Assembly: GCA_026982835.1 (NCBI GenBank)
Contig: JALSGI010000517.1
Location: 1 to 15,216 of the forward strand
Reading direction: 5' to 3'
DNA from: Planctomycetota bacterium
GTDB lineage: Bacteria > Planctomycetota > Planctomycetia > Pirellulales > S012-138
Length of the DNA: 15,216 nucleotides
The position numbers and the translations under genes are program-made. Position 1 is the stretch's first letter. Every line of letters starts with the position of its first letter. Positions 7,819 to 13,773 of this stretch are shown in pieces. Below the pieces are notes generated by a model, which was given only the letters and a program-made list of their open reading frames with translations, did not search any database and had not been told where the DNA came from.

Positions 7819-8433
7819 TCAGTGCCGCTGCGGCGAGGAGCCGGCCCTCAAGGCCCGGCGTGCCTCCCCCGGCTCCATCCCACGCAGGCAATCCAGCACG
7901 GTGGCGAACTTGGCCTTGTGGCTTTCAAACCCGAACAAATCCAGCTCGCGGATGGCGTCCTCGGCGTCCCACCCCTGGTAGCGAATGCGGTACATGGCCA
8001 CGGCCACCCCCGTGCGATGCACGCCCCCGTTGCAGTGCACCAGCACCGGCTGTTGCTCGGCCCGCTCAAAGACCGACCAAAGCGCGCTGAGGTCGTAGGG
8101 GGCCGGGACCGGACCCGCAGGGCCCGGCACCCCGCACATGGTCCACACATCCCCCACGGGAAGCTCCAAGTACTGCACCCCCAGGCGGCGGCAAAGTTCG
8201 GCTTCTTCCGGATAAGGATCGCCCAGGTTGACCACCACGCGAATGTTCCGCTTGCGGATTTCCTGGGCCAGCACCTCCGGGGGCAACCGCCCGCTGCGAT
8301 ACACCGCCCCCAGCTGCACCGGCAAGACCGGATGGGGGGATTCTTCGGCAGAGAGCCAGAACCATGCCCCGGCCCCTGCGGCTGCAGCTAGCACTGCCAG
8401 CACGGCGATCCGTCGCGCGTTGGGGTGCCTCAT
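7819..8433 (-). CDS. Membrane-anchored tyrosine/dual-specificity phosphatase
   Basis: A 204-aa protein with an N-terminal membrane helix (about residues 9-27) and a cysteine-based phosphatase domain. The signature HCNGGVHRTG contains the CX5R motif (Cys134, Arg140). Upstream, VYRSGRLPPEVLAQEI and IRVVVNLGD match the start of dual-specificity phosphatases that act on phosphotyrosine or small phospho-substrates. The single N-terminal helix suggests anchoring or secretion, with the catalytic domain possibly outside the cytoplasm. A GGAAAGG site upstream on the minus strand supports ATG 8433; a TTG at 8439 would add two residues. It is the first gene of the phosphatase-glycosyltransferase-kinase unit. 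The true substrate is unknown; action on a lipid or sugar phosphate linked to the neighbouring glycosyltransferase is possible but is inference. Confidence 0.85.
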   Translation of the reverse strand: MRHPNARRIAVLAVLAAAAGAGAWFWLSAEESPHPVLPVQLGAVYRSGRLPPEVLAQEIRKRNIRVVVNLGDPYPEEAELCRRLGVQYLELPVGDVWTMCGVPGPAGPVPAPYDLSALWSVFERAEQQPVLVHCNGGVHRTGVAVAMYRIRYQGWDAEDAIRELDLFGFESHKAKFATVLDCLRGMEPGEARRALRAGSSPQRH

Positions 8434-8474
8434 CAGCAAGACCTTTCCGCCTGGTGGCTTCCGAACCGGGGCGT

Positions 8475-8503
8475 ATTCTAGGGGGTGTGCCCCCGGGGAA
8501 CCA
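8475..8503 (-). promoter_or_regulatory. Possible promoter of the phosphatase operon
   Basis: On the minus strand TAGAAT (8475-8480) is a good -10 match about 41 bases before the phosphatase ATG. The -35 position with 17-base spacing (8498-8503) reads TGGTTC, a poor match. A perfect GGGGG-TGTG-CCCCC hairpin (8481-8494) fills the spacer and could be an operator. Weak evidence overall. Confidence 0.3.
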
Positions 8504-8618
8504 GATCGGTTTTGCGTACCGATTCAGCGTGCTATCAAGGATCGAATGCTTTGAAGAGGCGCACGGGTGAGTGAACGCCCAACAAATTTATACTTTCGCG
8601 GCGGGCTCGTTGGGCCGC

Positions 8619-8698
8619 TTTCTTGCATCGGAGCGAAAGCTCCGGCGCAATAGCGCACGGCGCAAGCCGATACTGCTCCTCCCCGCACTGACGTGCGG
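8619..8698 (+). repeat. Dispersed repeat module, copy 1
   Basis: This stretch, from TTTCTTGCATCGGAGCG to the hairpin CCGCAC-TGAC-GTGCGG (8683-8698), is repeated with small changes at 11931-12021 in the same orientation; part of it (GCACGGCGCAAG core) occurs inverted at 14567-14595. It carries no gene and looks like an intergenic palindromic repeat family. Confidence 0.8.
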
Positions 8699-9017
8699 TA
8701 CGTGTTTAGCCAGCTAGCAGCCGGAAGACCGACGCCGCAGGCGTCGCAGCTCCTGTAGCCGGTGGTCGCCAGACCCCCGGAAGGCAGCGTTTTTCCTTGT
8801 CCTTGAGCATCCCGAAGGGATGCCAGAGGGAGGAACCGCTGGCTGTTTCTGGCACCCCTGCCGGGGTGCTGGGTGGGGTAATGGCCGTCGCTTTCCGGTG
8901 GTCTCCGCTTCGCTACGACCACCGGCTACAGGGCTGGCAAGCCTTCGGCTTGCTTTTTGCTCTGGGGGCGCTTTGTCTTAATGCTAGCACGCTAAACACG
9001 TACCCGACTTCAGTCGG
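8683..9017. repeat. MITE-like element of nested hairpins with inverted ends
   Basis: Terminal inverted repeats: 8698-8719 (GTACGTGTTTAGC then GCTAGCA) match the reverse complement of 8982-9003 with two differences, and each is capped outside by a hairpin (8683-8698 and 9004-9017). Inside are at least five more stems: 8730-8746, 8759-8780 (one mismatch), GCATCCC-GAA-GGGATGC at 8807-8823, GCACCCC-TGCC-GGGGTGC at 8852-8869, CCGGTGGTC/GACCACCGG at 8895-8925, and GCAAGCC-TTC-GGCTTGC at 8937-8953. There is no transposase. It may be a non-autonomous mobile or REP-type composite, or a structured RNA. Open frames crossing it are made of the palindromes and are not believed to be genes. Confidence 0.6.
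8937..8958 (+). terminator. Rho-independent terminator-like hairpin
   Basis: A perfect 7-bp stem GCAAGCC / GGCTTGC with a TTC loop is followed directly by five T residues (8954-8958). No plus-strand gene ends here; it may terminate a transcript from the repeat region or block read-through into the cassette. Confidence 0.55.
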
Positions 9018-9090
9018 CGGAGAGCCCAAGAGAACGGCGAGCCGGCACCGTAAGCTTGCAGAGAACAGCATGGCTACACCCACGACGAAA

Positions 9091-9133
9091 GCAAAAAATT
9101 TGCTTGACATCGCCCGCCCGGAATCGCTAGTTT
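9091..9133 (+). promoter_or_regulatory. Sigma70-type promoter for the LEPR-XLL cassette
   Basis: A perfect -35 TTGACA (9104-9109) is followed after 18 bases by TAGTTT (9128-9133) as a weak -10. Immediately upstream lies the palindrome GCAAA-AAA-TTTGC (9091-9103), an A/T tract that could act as an UP element or an operator. It is about 60-100 bases before the first start codons of the cassette. Confidence 0.5.
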
Positions 9134-9201
9134 TACTTCTACCTGGGTCAGAACACATTTCAGGGGCACTTTTGAGCATCACATCTTAGGGAGCAGGCAT
9201 C

Positions 9202-9246
9202 ATGCTGGCGTTCTTCCTAGAGAGTCTGGTCAATTGGGGTGGATAG
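9202..9246 (+). CDS. Short leader ORF, or displaced true N-terminus of the LEPR-XLL protein
   Basis: ATG 9202 has the best ribosome binding site in the region (GGGAG at 9189-9193) but reads only 14 codons, MLAFFLESLVNWGG, before TAG at 9244. It overlaps the TTG start of the next gene in another frame. Adding a single base to the GGGG run (9236-9239) would join it to the downstream frame and give an N-terminus (hydrophobic, then Arg/Lys-rich, then LEPLEQRVLL) typical of LEPR-XLL proteins. So this is either a frameshift, a sequencing error or a translated leader. Confidence 0.45.
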   Translation: MLAFFLESLVNWGG

Positions 9247-10346
9247 CCAAGCGAGGCCGTCTGCGTAAATCATCCCGCCGCCTGGGTTACGGCTTGGAGC
9301 CCTTGGAACAGCGAGTGCTGCTTTTTGGCGATCTGCCCCAGCCGGTGGACGACACCCAGCCCATGATGCAATCGGTGCAACAGGAAGTGGCCCCGCCGAC
9401 GCTGGTGCTGGATTGCTCCGCAGTGGAGGAAGAAGAACCGCCAGCCGGATCGTGTGCATGTGGTGGGACGGATGTCTCCTGCCAGGAGGTTCCGCCGGAG
9501 GTTTGGGAAGCCGTGGGCCAGGCCCCGCAACTGATCGCCCCTGCTTCGGATCCCGGCCCCCTGGGCGATCCGGCGGAGATTTTCAACCTGGCCGACCTGC
9601 TCCTCTGGCCTGGACAAGAGCCGTCCGGTTCGCCGTCCCTGGGAGCTGGTTCCGGCGGCGGGGGCCAAGGGAGCCAGCAGCAGGATGTCCCGTCAAGCGG
9701 GGGTGGCGGCAGCGGCCAGGACCAGCAGGGCGATCCCGGCTCGCCCACTCCCTTGCCCCAGCAGCCATCCGGGCAACGCCCTCCGGACCTGCTACTTCAA
9801 CCCGGCCCCCAGCAACAAAAAGGGATCCGCTTCACGGGAAGAAAGGCGGATGTGCAGAAGGCCTACGAGCTGCTGGCCAAGCTGAAACAAACCGCCCCGC
9901 CGCAGATCAAAACGCTCCTGGCGGAGATGGAGAGAGAAGGTGTGGTGATTCGTGTGGTGGCAAGAGACAGCAGGGTTTTGGGCGGTTCCTATGCACTATC
10001 CACAATCGATATTGCTGATCTGCTCAAACTTCCGGAAAAAGGCCCCGCTCGGACTCGTACTAGTGCCCTTTTACACGAACTAGTTGAACAATATTATAAG
10101 CAGAAAAACAAGTGGAGAGGACTTCAAGGATATGAACGTCTCCACCAAATGGCATTGGGCATAGAGGGGTTATACCTCAACAGCCGGTTTGATTCGCAAA
10201 AAGATATAGAGAAGGTAGAGAAAAATGGACGGTTAGTACGATGGGTTGTGGATGTTATCTGGATTCATAATGGAACTAAATATCGGCAGCGTTCCACTAT
10301 TATTTTTGGAAATGTGCAACAAGTTATCACGCAGCGAGTTCGATAA
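9234..10346 (+). CDS. LEPR-XLL protein with linker and low-GC C-terminal module (putative effector)
   Basis: A 370-aa protein from TTG 9234. Residues 1-30 are basic and end in LEPLEQRVLL, the LEPR-XLL motif found at the N-terminus of planctomycete extracytoplasmic proteins. Residues 31-130 are acidic and Pro-rich with four cysteines (C61, C74, C76, C83). Residues 131-197 are a Gly/Ser/Gln/Pro linker. Residues 198-370 form a globular module starting GIRFTGRKADVQKAYELL, with STIDIADLLKLP, ALLHELVEQYY (His281, Glu282, Glu285), then YERLHQMALGIEG (His304, Glu311); these could form a metal site of zincin-like type. GC drops from 75% (9661-9720) to 35% (10081-10140), so the module has a different origin from the carrier. 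Three paralogous small genes follow. The architecture resembles a polymorphic toxin, which is inference. The start codon is doubtful (see the 14-codon ORF at 9202). Confidence 0.7.
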   Translation: MGWIAKRGRLRKSSRRLGYGLEPLEQRVLLFGDLPQPVDDTQPMMQSVQQEVAPPTLVLDCSAVEEEEPPAGSCACGGTDVSCQEVPPEVWEAVGQAPQLIAPASDPGPLGDPAEIFNLADLLLWPGQEPSGSPSLGAGSGGGGQGSQQQDVPSSGGGGSGQDQQGDPGSPTPLPQQPSGQRPPDLLLQPGPQQQKGIRFTGRKADVQKAYELLAKLKQTAPPQIKTLLAEMEREGVVIRVVARDSRVLGGSYALSTIDIADLLKLPEKGPARTRTSALLHELVEQYYKQKNKWRGLQGYERLHQMALGIEGLYLNSRFDSQKDIEKVEKNGRLVRWVVDVIWIHNGTKYRQRSTIIFGNVQQVITQRVR

Positions 10347-10378
10347 AAAGAAAACCCGCCAAATAAGGGAAACGCATT

Positions 10379-10813
10379 ATGGATATGATGGCTCTTTTTG
10401 CAATTTTGATCATGACCATTCCGGAAGGACCTTCCCCGTATTATAAAGAGCTGCACAGCGTGGATAACCAGATAATTTTTTGGGATGGCACTCTCTTCGG
10501 CTGGGTGCCTCTCGTGGACAAGGAGATAGAAGAAAAGTACAGAAAGTTTACCCGCGATCCGCTGTTTTACCTGGCACTTTATGATCTGCTGCAGGACGAG
10601 AAGCGGTTTGCTATTGCCCATGTGTTGTTAACCCGCTTTGTCAAGCGAGTTCCCGGCGTGGACTTCGGCGAAAAAGTGCCCAGCCACTGGTTCGGCCTGA
10701 GACTCGCTGTAGGGGCCGACGGCAAAGTGTATTATCCCCATCCGCAGCGGCAAATGCGTTTCTTGAGGGCCTATTGGAAGCGCGTGCTGCGGGAAAACAA
10801 GTTGCTTCCATGA
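10379..10813 (+). CDS. Small paralog 1 of tandem array (putative immunity-like)
   Basis: A 144-aa protein of unrecognised family. It starts with a hydrophobic stretch (MDMMALFAILIMTI) that could be a signal peptide or anchor but lacks positive charges before it. The body shares a clear pattern with the next two genes: a WDG..FG segment, VDKEIEEKYRKFTRDP, LYDLLQDEKRFAIAHVLLT, HWFGL and YPHPQRQMRFLRAYWKRVL. AAGGGA at 10365-10370 supports ATG 10379. It begins 32 bases after the LEPR-XLL gene, same strand, so they are likely co-transcribed. Codon use is AT-richer than the flanking core genes. Its last 65 bases before the end are identical to those of paralog 3. An immunity role towards the upstream protein is suggested only by position, size and tandem duplication; an unrelated planctomycete small-protein family is the alternative. 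Confidence 0.75.
   Translation: MDMMALFAILIMTIPEGPSPYYKELHSVDNQIIFWDGTLFGWVPLVDKEIEEKYRKFTRDPLFYLALYDLLQDEKRFAIAHVLLTRFVKRVPGVDFGEKVPSHWFGLRLAVGADGKVYYPHPQRQMRFLRAYWKRVLRENKLLP
10742..10806 (+). repeat. 65-base perfect direct repeat, copy in paralog 1
   Basis: Bases 10742-10806 are identical to 11678-11742 (offset 936). The two proteins differ more elsewhere, so this 3' identity is unusually high. It marks recent gene conversion or a recombination joint, and could allow loss of the intervening gene. Confidence 0.9.
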
Positions 10814-10844
10814 TCGCTTGTGATGGTGTGCAGTTTTCCAACAT

Positions 10845-11267
10845 ATGCTCCGGGATTTACTCGTAACCGTTTTGCTCCTTGGCGTTCTGCCGGAAGTCCA
10901 AGACGACTTCTGGGAAAAAGTCGACCACTCCGCGCTTCGTTGGGATGGGTGTTATTTCGGACTGCAAGTAGAAATCGACAAATCGCTCTTGGAAAGGTGT
11001 CGCCGGTTGACGGATGATCCCCACTTGAAAACAAGGCTTTTGCTGATGTTGGGAGACGAAAAGACCTTTGCCGTGGCGCATGTTCTGCTGGCCCTTTGCG
11101 TGGAGAAACGCGCCACGATCAGCAACCGCGCAGATCGCTGGTACGGGCTCAAAGTGAACATAGCGGCAAACGGCGCGGTAAGTTATCCCAACCCCCGGGA
11201 ACAAATGAAACGCTTGCAGAAATACTGGCGAAAAGTTCTTTCTGAAAACTCGTCAAAGAAAAAGTAA
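10845..11267 (+). CDS. Small paralog 2 of tandem array
   Basis: A 140-aa protein, the most divergent of the three paralogs. The N-terminus MLRDLLVTVLLLGVLP is a short hydrophobic signal-like segment. Shared positions are RWDGCYFGL, DKSLLERCRRLTDDP, LLLMLGDEKTFAVAHVLLAL, DRWYGLKV and YPNPREQMKRLQKYWRKVL; the tail SSKKK differs from the LLP ending of the other two. ATG 10845 lies 31 bases after paralog 1 and has no good ribosome binding site, so translation may be coupled to the upstream gene. The greater divergence suggests an older duplication, or that 1 and 3 were homogenised by gene conversion at their 3' ends. Confidence 0.72.
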   Translation: MLRDLLVTVLLLGVLPEVQDDFWEKVDHSALRWDGCYFGLQVEIDKSLLERCRRLTDDPHLKTRLLLMLGDEKTFAVAHVLLALCVEKRATISNRADRWYGLKVNIAANGAVSYPNPREQMKRLQKYWRKVLSENSSKKK

Positions 11268-11320
11268 CCGTAAACTTTAAATAACCTCCTGCTTGCACGC
11301 GCTTTACGGGGGAAACAGCC

Positions 11321-11749
11321 GTGACTTTCTCGGCTTTGCTGCTGGCGTTTGCTTTGCCTCTGCCGGAGAAACTGTTCCCGTATCACAAAGAGCTTCGCGC
11401 CGTAGATAATCGCGTGATTCGCTGGGACCATCAGTTTATCGGGCTGATTCCTTTTGTCGACAAGAAGATACTAGAGAAGTATCAAAAGTTTACGGATGAT
11501 CCCAGATTTTATCAGGCACTTTACGACCTTCTTTCCGACGAAAAACGGTTTGCCATCGCCCATGTTATGTTGACGTTCTATGTGGAGCGAGCGCCGATTG
11601 TGGATCGCGGCGGCAAGATAATAGATCACTGGTACGGGTTAGTTGTTTCAGGCGAGCCTAATGAAATGTATCCGAACCCGCAGCGGCAAATGCGTTTCTT
11701 GAGGGCCTATTGGAAGCGCGTGCTGCGGGAAAACAAGTTGCTGCCGTGA
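11321..11749 (+). CDS. Small paralog 3 of tandem array
   Basis: A 142-aa protein starting at GTG 11321 behind GGGGGAA (11308-11314). It has a hydrophobic N-terminus (MTFSALLLAFALPLP) and follows paralog 1 closely: PYHKELRAVDN, RWDHQFIGL, VDKKILEKYQKFTDDP, LYDLLSDEKRFAIAHVMLT, DHWYGL and the C-terminus PQRQMRFLRAYWKRVL with ENKLLP identical to paralog 1. An inverted repeat, CCGTAAA (11268-11274) with TTTACGG (11303-11309), lies just upstream and overlaps the edge of the ribosome binding site, which might modulate translation. It is the last gene before the repeat cluster. Confidence 0.73.
   Translation: MTFSALLLAFALPLPEKLFPYHKELRAVDNRVIRWDHQFIGLIPFVDKKILEKYQKFTDDPRFYQALYDLLSDEKRFAIAHVMLTFYVERAPIVDRGGKIIDHWYGLVVSGEPNEMYPNPQRQMRFLRAYWKRVLRENKLLP
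11678..11742 (+). repeat. 65-base perfect direct repeat, copy in paralog 3
   Basis: Second copy of the identical segment found at 10742-10806; it encodes the C-terminal helix with YWKRVL and ends just before the stop codon, where the copies differ by silent changes. Confidence 0.9.
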
Positions 11750-11803
11750 GCACGAAACGCCGGTGGCTTGCACTGGTGCGAAGTCTTGGGTCTTGGGTGA
11801 GCC

Positions 11804-11904
11804 GCGGCTTCAGCCGCCCGGAGAGCCAAGAAAAAACGCATGTCGATTTTCTCCGCCGACTGAAGTCGGCGGCTCGCCGCACCTCCCGTGGCTGAAGCTG
11901 CGGG
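11804..11904. repeat. Cluster of three REP-like palindromes
   Basis: Three hairpins with two-base apparent loops: GCGGCT-TC-AGCCGC (11804-11817), CCGCCGACT-GA-AGTCGGCGG (11853-11872) and CCCGTGGCT-GA-AGCTGCGGG (11885-11904, two wobble pairs). The first is followed by CGGAGAGCCAAGA, as is the hairpin at 9004-9017 (CGGAGAGCCCAAGA); the other two lie in inverted orientation beside GGCTCGCC. Such families are often spread by REP-associated tyrosine transposases; none is seen here. Together with the module at 11931-12021 they fill the 385 bases between paralog 3 and the lipoprotein gene, where no gene is supported. Confidence 0.7.
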
Positions 11905-11930
11905 CTCGCCGATTTGCGAGAAGAAACGTT

Positions 11931-12021
11931 TTTTCTTGCATCGGAGCGGAAGCACCGGCGCACCGGCGCACGGCGCAAGTCGCAAGCCGATTCGCCGTTC
12001 TCCCCGCACTGACGTGCGGGG
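11931..12021 (+). repeat. Dispersed repeat module, copy 2
   Basis: Matches copy 1 (8619-8698) in the same orientation, with a small insertion, from TTTTCTTGCATCGGAGCG to an extended hairpin CCCCGCAC-TGAC-GTGCGGGG (12002-12021). A GTGCTAGCA remnant at 12068-12076 recalls the terminal repeat of the MITE-like element on the left side. Confidence 0.8.
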
Positions 12022-12134
12022 CTCTGACCCCCAAGCCCCCCCTGCGCGTTTCGATTTCCCCGGCGAGGTGCTAGCATACTACTAAAGGAACGCCTGTCCC
12101 TGTTCCTCTCCCCCAGTAGCAAGGCCCCCTGGCA

Positions 12135-13772
12135 ATGGAGCGTCTTTTGATTCGCAAGTGGCTCGCAGTTGGTTGGCCTGCGGTGCTGGCCTTGTCCGGG
12201 CTGTTGTTGCTGGGGGTGGCCCTGGGCGGCTGCGGGCACAGGGAACGGCCGCGTCCCCAGGCCAAGGTGCCGCCGCCGCGGCCGGGGCGTTCGGCCCGGG
12301 TGGGCCCCCGGCAGCGCAAGCCTCCGGCCCGACCCGGCTCCCAATCGCAGGACCCTGCCCCCGGGACAAAGCCGTCCCGGAAATCCCCCCCGGCGAAGAA
12401 TCGCCCCCCGAAAGAAAACCTTCCCTATGAAAAAGGCGGCCGCCTGCCGGGCGACTTGAGCGATCTGCTTACCCCCGGGGAAGAGACGCCGCAGCGAGAA
12501 ACTCCACTCCCCAAATCCGCTCAGCAGGTGCTCCAGCGAGTGGACATGCAGCGGGTCCGTGCCGCGGGGATTCGCCGCCTGGAGGGCCGCCGCCTGGTGC
12601 TGTTTACCGACCTGCCGCCGCGGCCGGAGGTGGAAGAGCTTCCGCGGGTGTTCGACGCGGCGTTTCCCCACTGGTGCGACTACTTCGGCGTAGATGCCCG
12701 CAAGCACGCCTTGTGGCGGATGGTGGGCTACTTGATGCGGGATCCGGAGCGGTTTGAGCGTAGCGGGCTTTTTCCCCGGGAGGAGCTGCCCCGATTCAAA
12801 AACGGCTACAACCGCTTGTTCGAGTTCTGGATGTACGAGCAGCCCTCGGCCTATTACCGGCGGCACTTGATGCTGCACGAGGGGACGCACGGGTTCATGT
12901 TCACGCTGCTTTCCGGCTCCGCTCCCCCCTGGTACGTGGAGGGGCTGGCCGAGTGGTTTGGCACGCACTCCTGGGACGGGGAGCGGTTGCGGATGGGCTT
13001 TTTCCCCCGCACCCGCGACGAGGTGCCCTACCACGGGCGGATCAAGCTGATCCGGGATGCGGTCCGCCAAGGCCGCGGCATGCCCCTGGAGGAAGTGTTC
13101 CGCCTGGGGCCGGGTGCCCACGACGAACAGGAAGCCTACTCCTGGTGCTGGGCCGCCGTGACTTACCTGAGCGGGCACCCCGAGCTGCGAGAGCGTTTCG
13201 GGCGACTTTGCCGCAGCCGCGCCCCGGACGTGCAGGCGGAGTTCCAGCGGCTGTTTGCTCCCGACTGGCCGCGGGTGAGCGAGGGCTGGCAACTGTTCGC
13301 CGTGCACCTGGACTACGGCTACGACTTGCATCGGACCGCGGTGCTCTACGCCCCGGGCAAGCCCTGCCCGGCCGAAGGTGTGACCGTCACCATCCGCACC
13401 GATCGCGGCTGGCAAAGCACCGGCGTGCTGCTTCAGCAGGGAAATCGCTACCTGGTTACCGCCCAAGGCCGATTCCAACTGGACCAGCACCCCAAGCCCT
13501 GGTGGTGCGAGCCTAACGGAATCACCTACCGCTACCACGAGGGGCTGCCGTTGGGGATACTGCTGGGGGCGGTGCGCCCCGAGCCTTATGATGCCCGGCA
13601 GCCCAGTGCCCTGCTCCGCCCGGGTGTGGTGGGTCGGCGGCAGTTGCTGGAGCCCAAGCACACCGGCACGCTCTACTTGCGGATCAACGACTATCCTTGG
13701 GACCTGGCCAACAACCGAGGCACAATCCAGGTGACGATCCGCCCGCAGGCTCAGGACCTGCCCGCCCCGTAG
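12135..13772 (+). CDS. Lipoprotein with gluzincin-type metallopeptidase domain
   Basis: A 545-aa putative secreted zinc protease. The N-terminus has a hydrophobic helix ending in a lipobox, ALGGC, with Cys33 as the lipid-anchor site. Residues 36-130 are a Pro/Arg/Lys-rich, low-complexity linker. The peptidase domain has LMLHEGTHGFM with HEGTH at 248-252 (His248, Glu249, His252), and PPWYVEGLAEWFG about 20 residues later, with Glu269 as the probable third zinc ligand; this is the pattern of gluzincin-like families such as DUF1570 proteins. The C-terminal 100 residues include TLYLRINDYPWDLANNRGTI, which resembles the beta-sandwich galactose-lectin (LecA-like) fold. ATG 12135 has only a distant AAGG, so an alternative start is possible. 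Substrate is unknown. A PIG-L-type gene follows 56 bases downstream. Confidence 0.82.
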   Translation: MERLLIRKWLAVGWPAVLALSGLLLLGVALGGCGHRERPRPQAKVPPPRPGRSARVGPRQRKPPARPGSQSQDPAPGTKPSRKSPPAKNRPPKENLPYEKGGRLPGDLSDLLTPGEETPQRETPLPKSAQQVLQRVDMQRVRAAGIRRLEGRRLVLFTDLPPRPEVEELPRVFDAAFPHWCDYFGVDARKHALWRMVGYLMRDPERFERSGLFPREELPRFKNGYNRLFEFWMYEQPSAYYRRHLMLHEGTHGFMFTLLSGSAPPWYVEGLAEWFGTHSWDGERLRMGFFPRTRDEVPYHGRIKLIRDAVRQGRGMPLEEVFRLGPGAHDEQEAYSWCWAAVTYLSGHPELRERFGRLCRSRAPDVQAEFQRLFAPDWPRVSEGWQLFAVHLDYGYDLHRTAVLYAPGKPCPAEGVTVTIRTDRGWQSTGVLLQQGNRYLVTAQGRFQLDQHPKPWWCEPNGITYRYHEGLPLGILLGAVRPEPYDARQPSALLRPGVVGRRQLLEPKHTGTLYLRINDYPWDLANNRGTIQVTIRPQAQDLPAP

Positions 13773-13773
13773 T

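Noticed and set aside
5999..7981. Plus-strand open frame of 660 codons opposite the GT39 gene
   Set aside because: Gln/His/Pro-rich antisense of a membrane protein gene with clear GT39 motifs; no independent support.
8683..9017. CRISPR array
   Set aside because: The hairpins differ in sequence and spacing; no identical repeats with regular spacers and no cas genes.
8524..9189. Open frames over the hairpin region (both strands)
   Set aside because: They are translations of palindromic repeats, lack ribosome binding sites and domain signs, and similar frames arise wherever such repeats occur.
9232..9246. Programmed -1 frameshift signal at the GGGG run
   Set aside because: No classical slippery heptamer and no strong downstream structure were seen; a homopolymer indel is simpler, so only the frame discrepancy is reported.
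11658..13661. Minus-strand open frame of 667 codons opposite the lipoprotein gene
   Set aside because: It is a shadow of the high-GC lipoprotein gene: it crosses paralog 3 and the repeat cluster, is Pro/Gly/Arg/His-rich and shows no domain.
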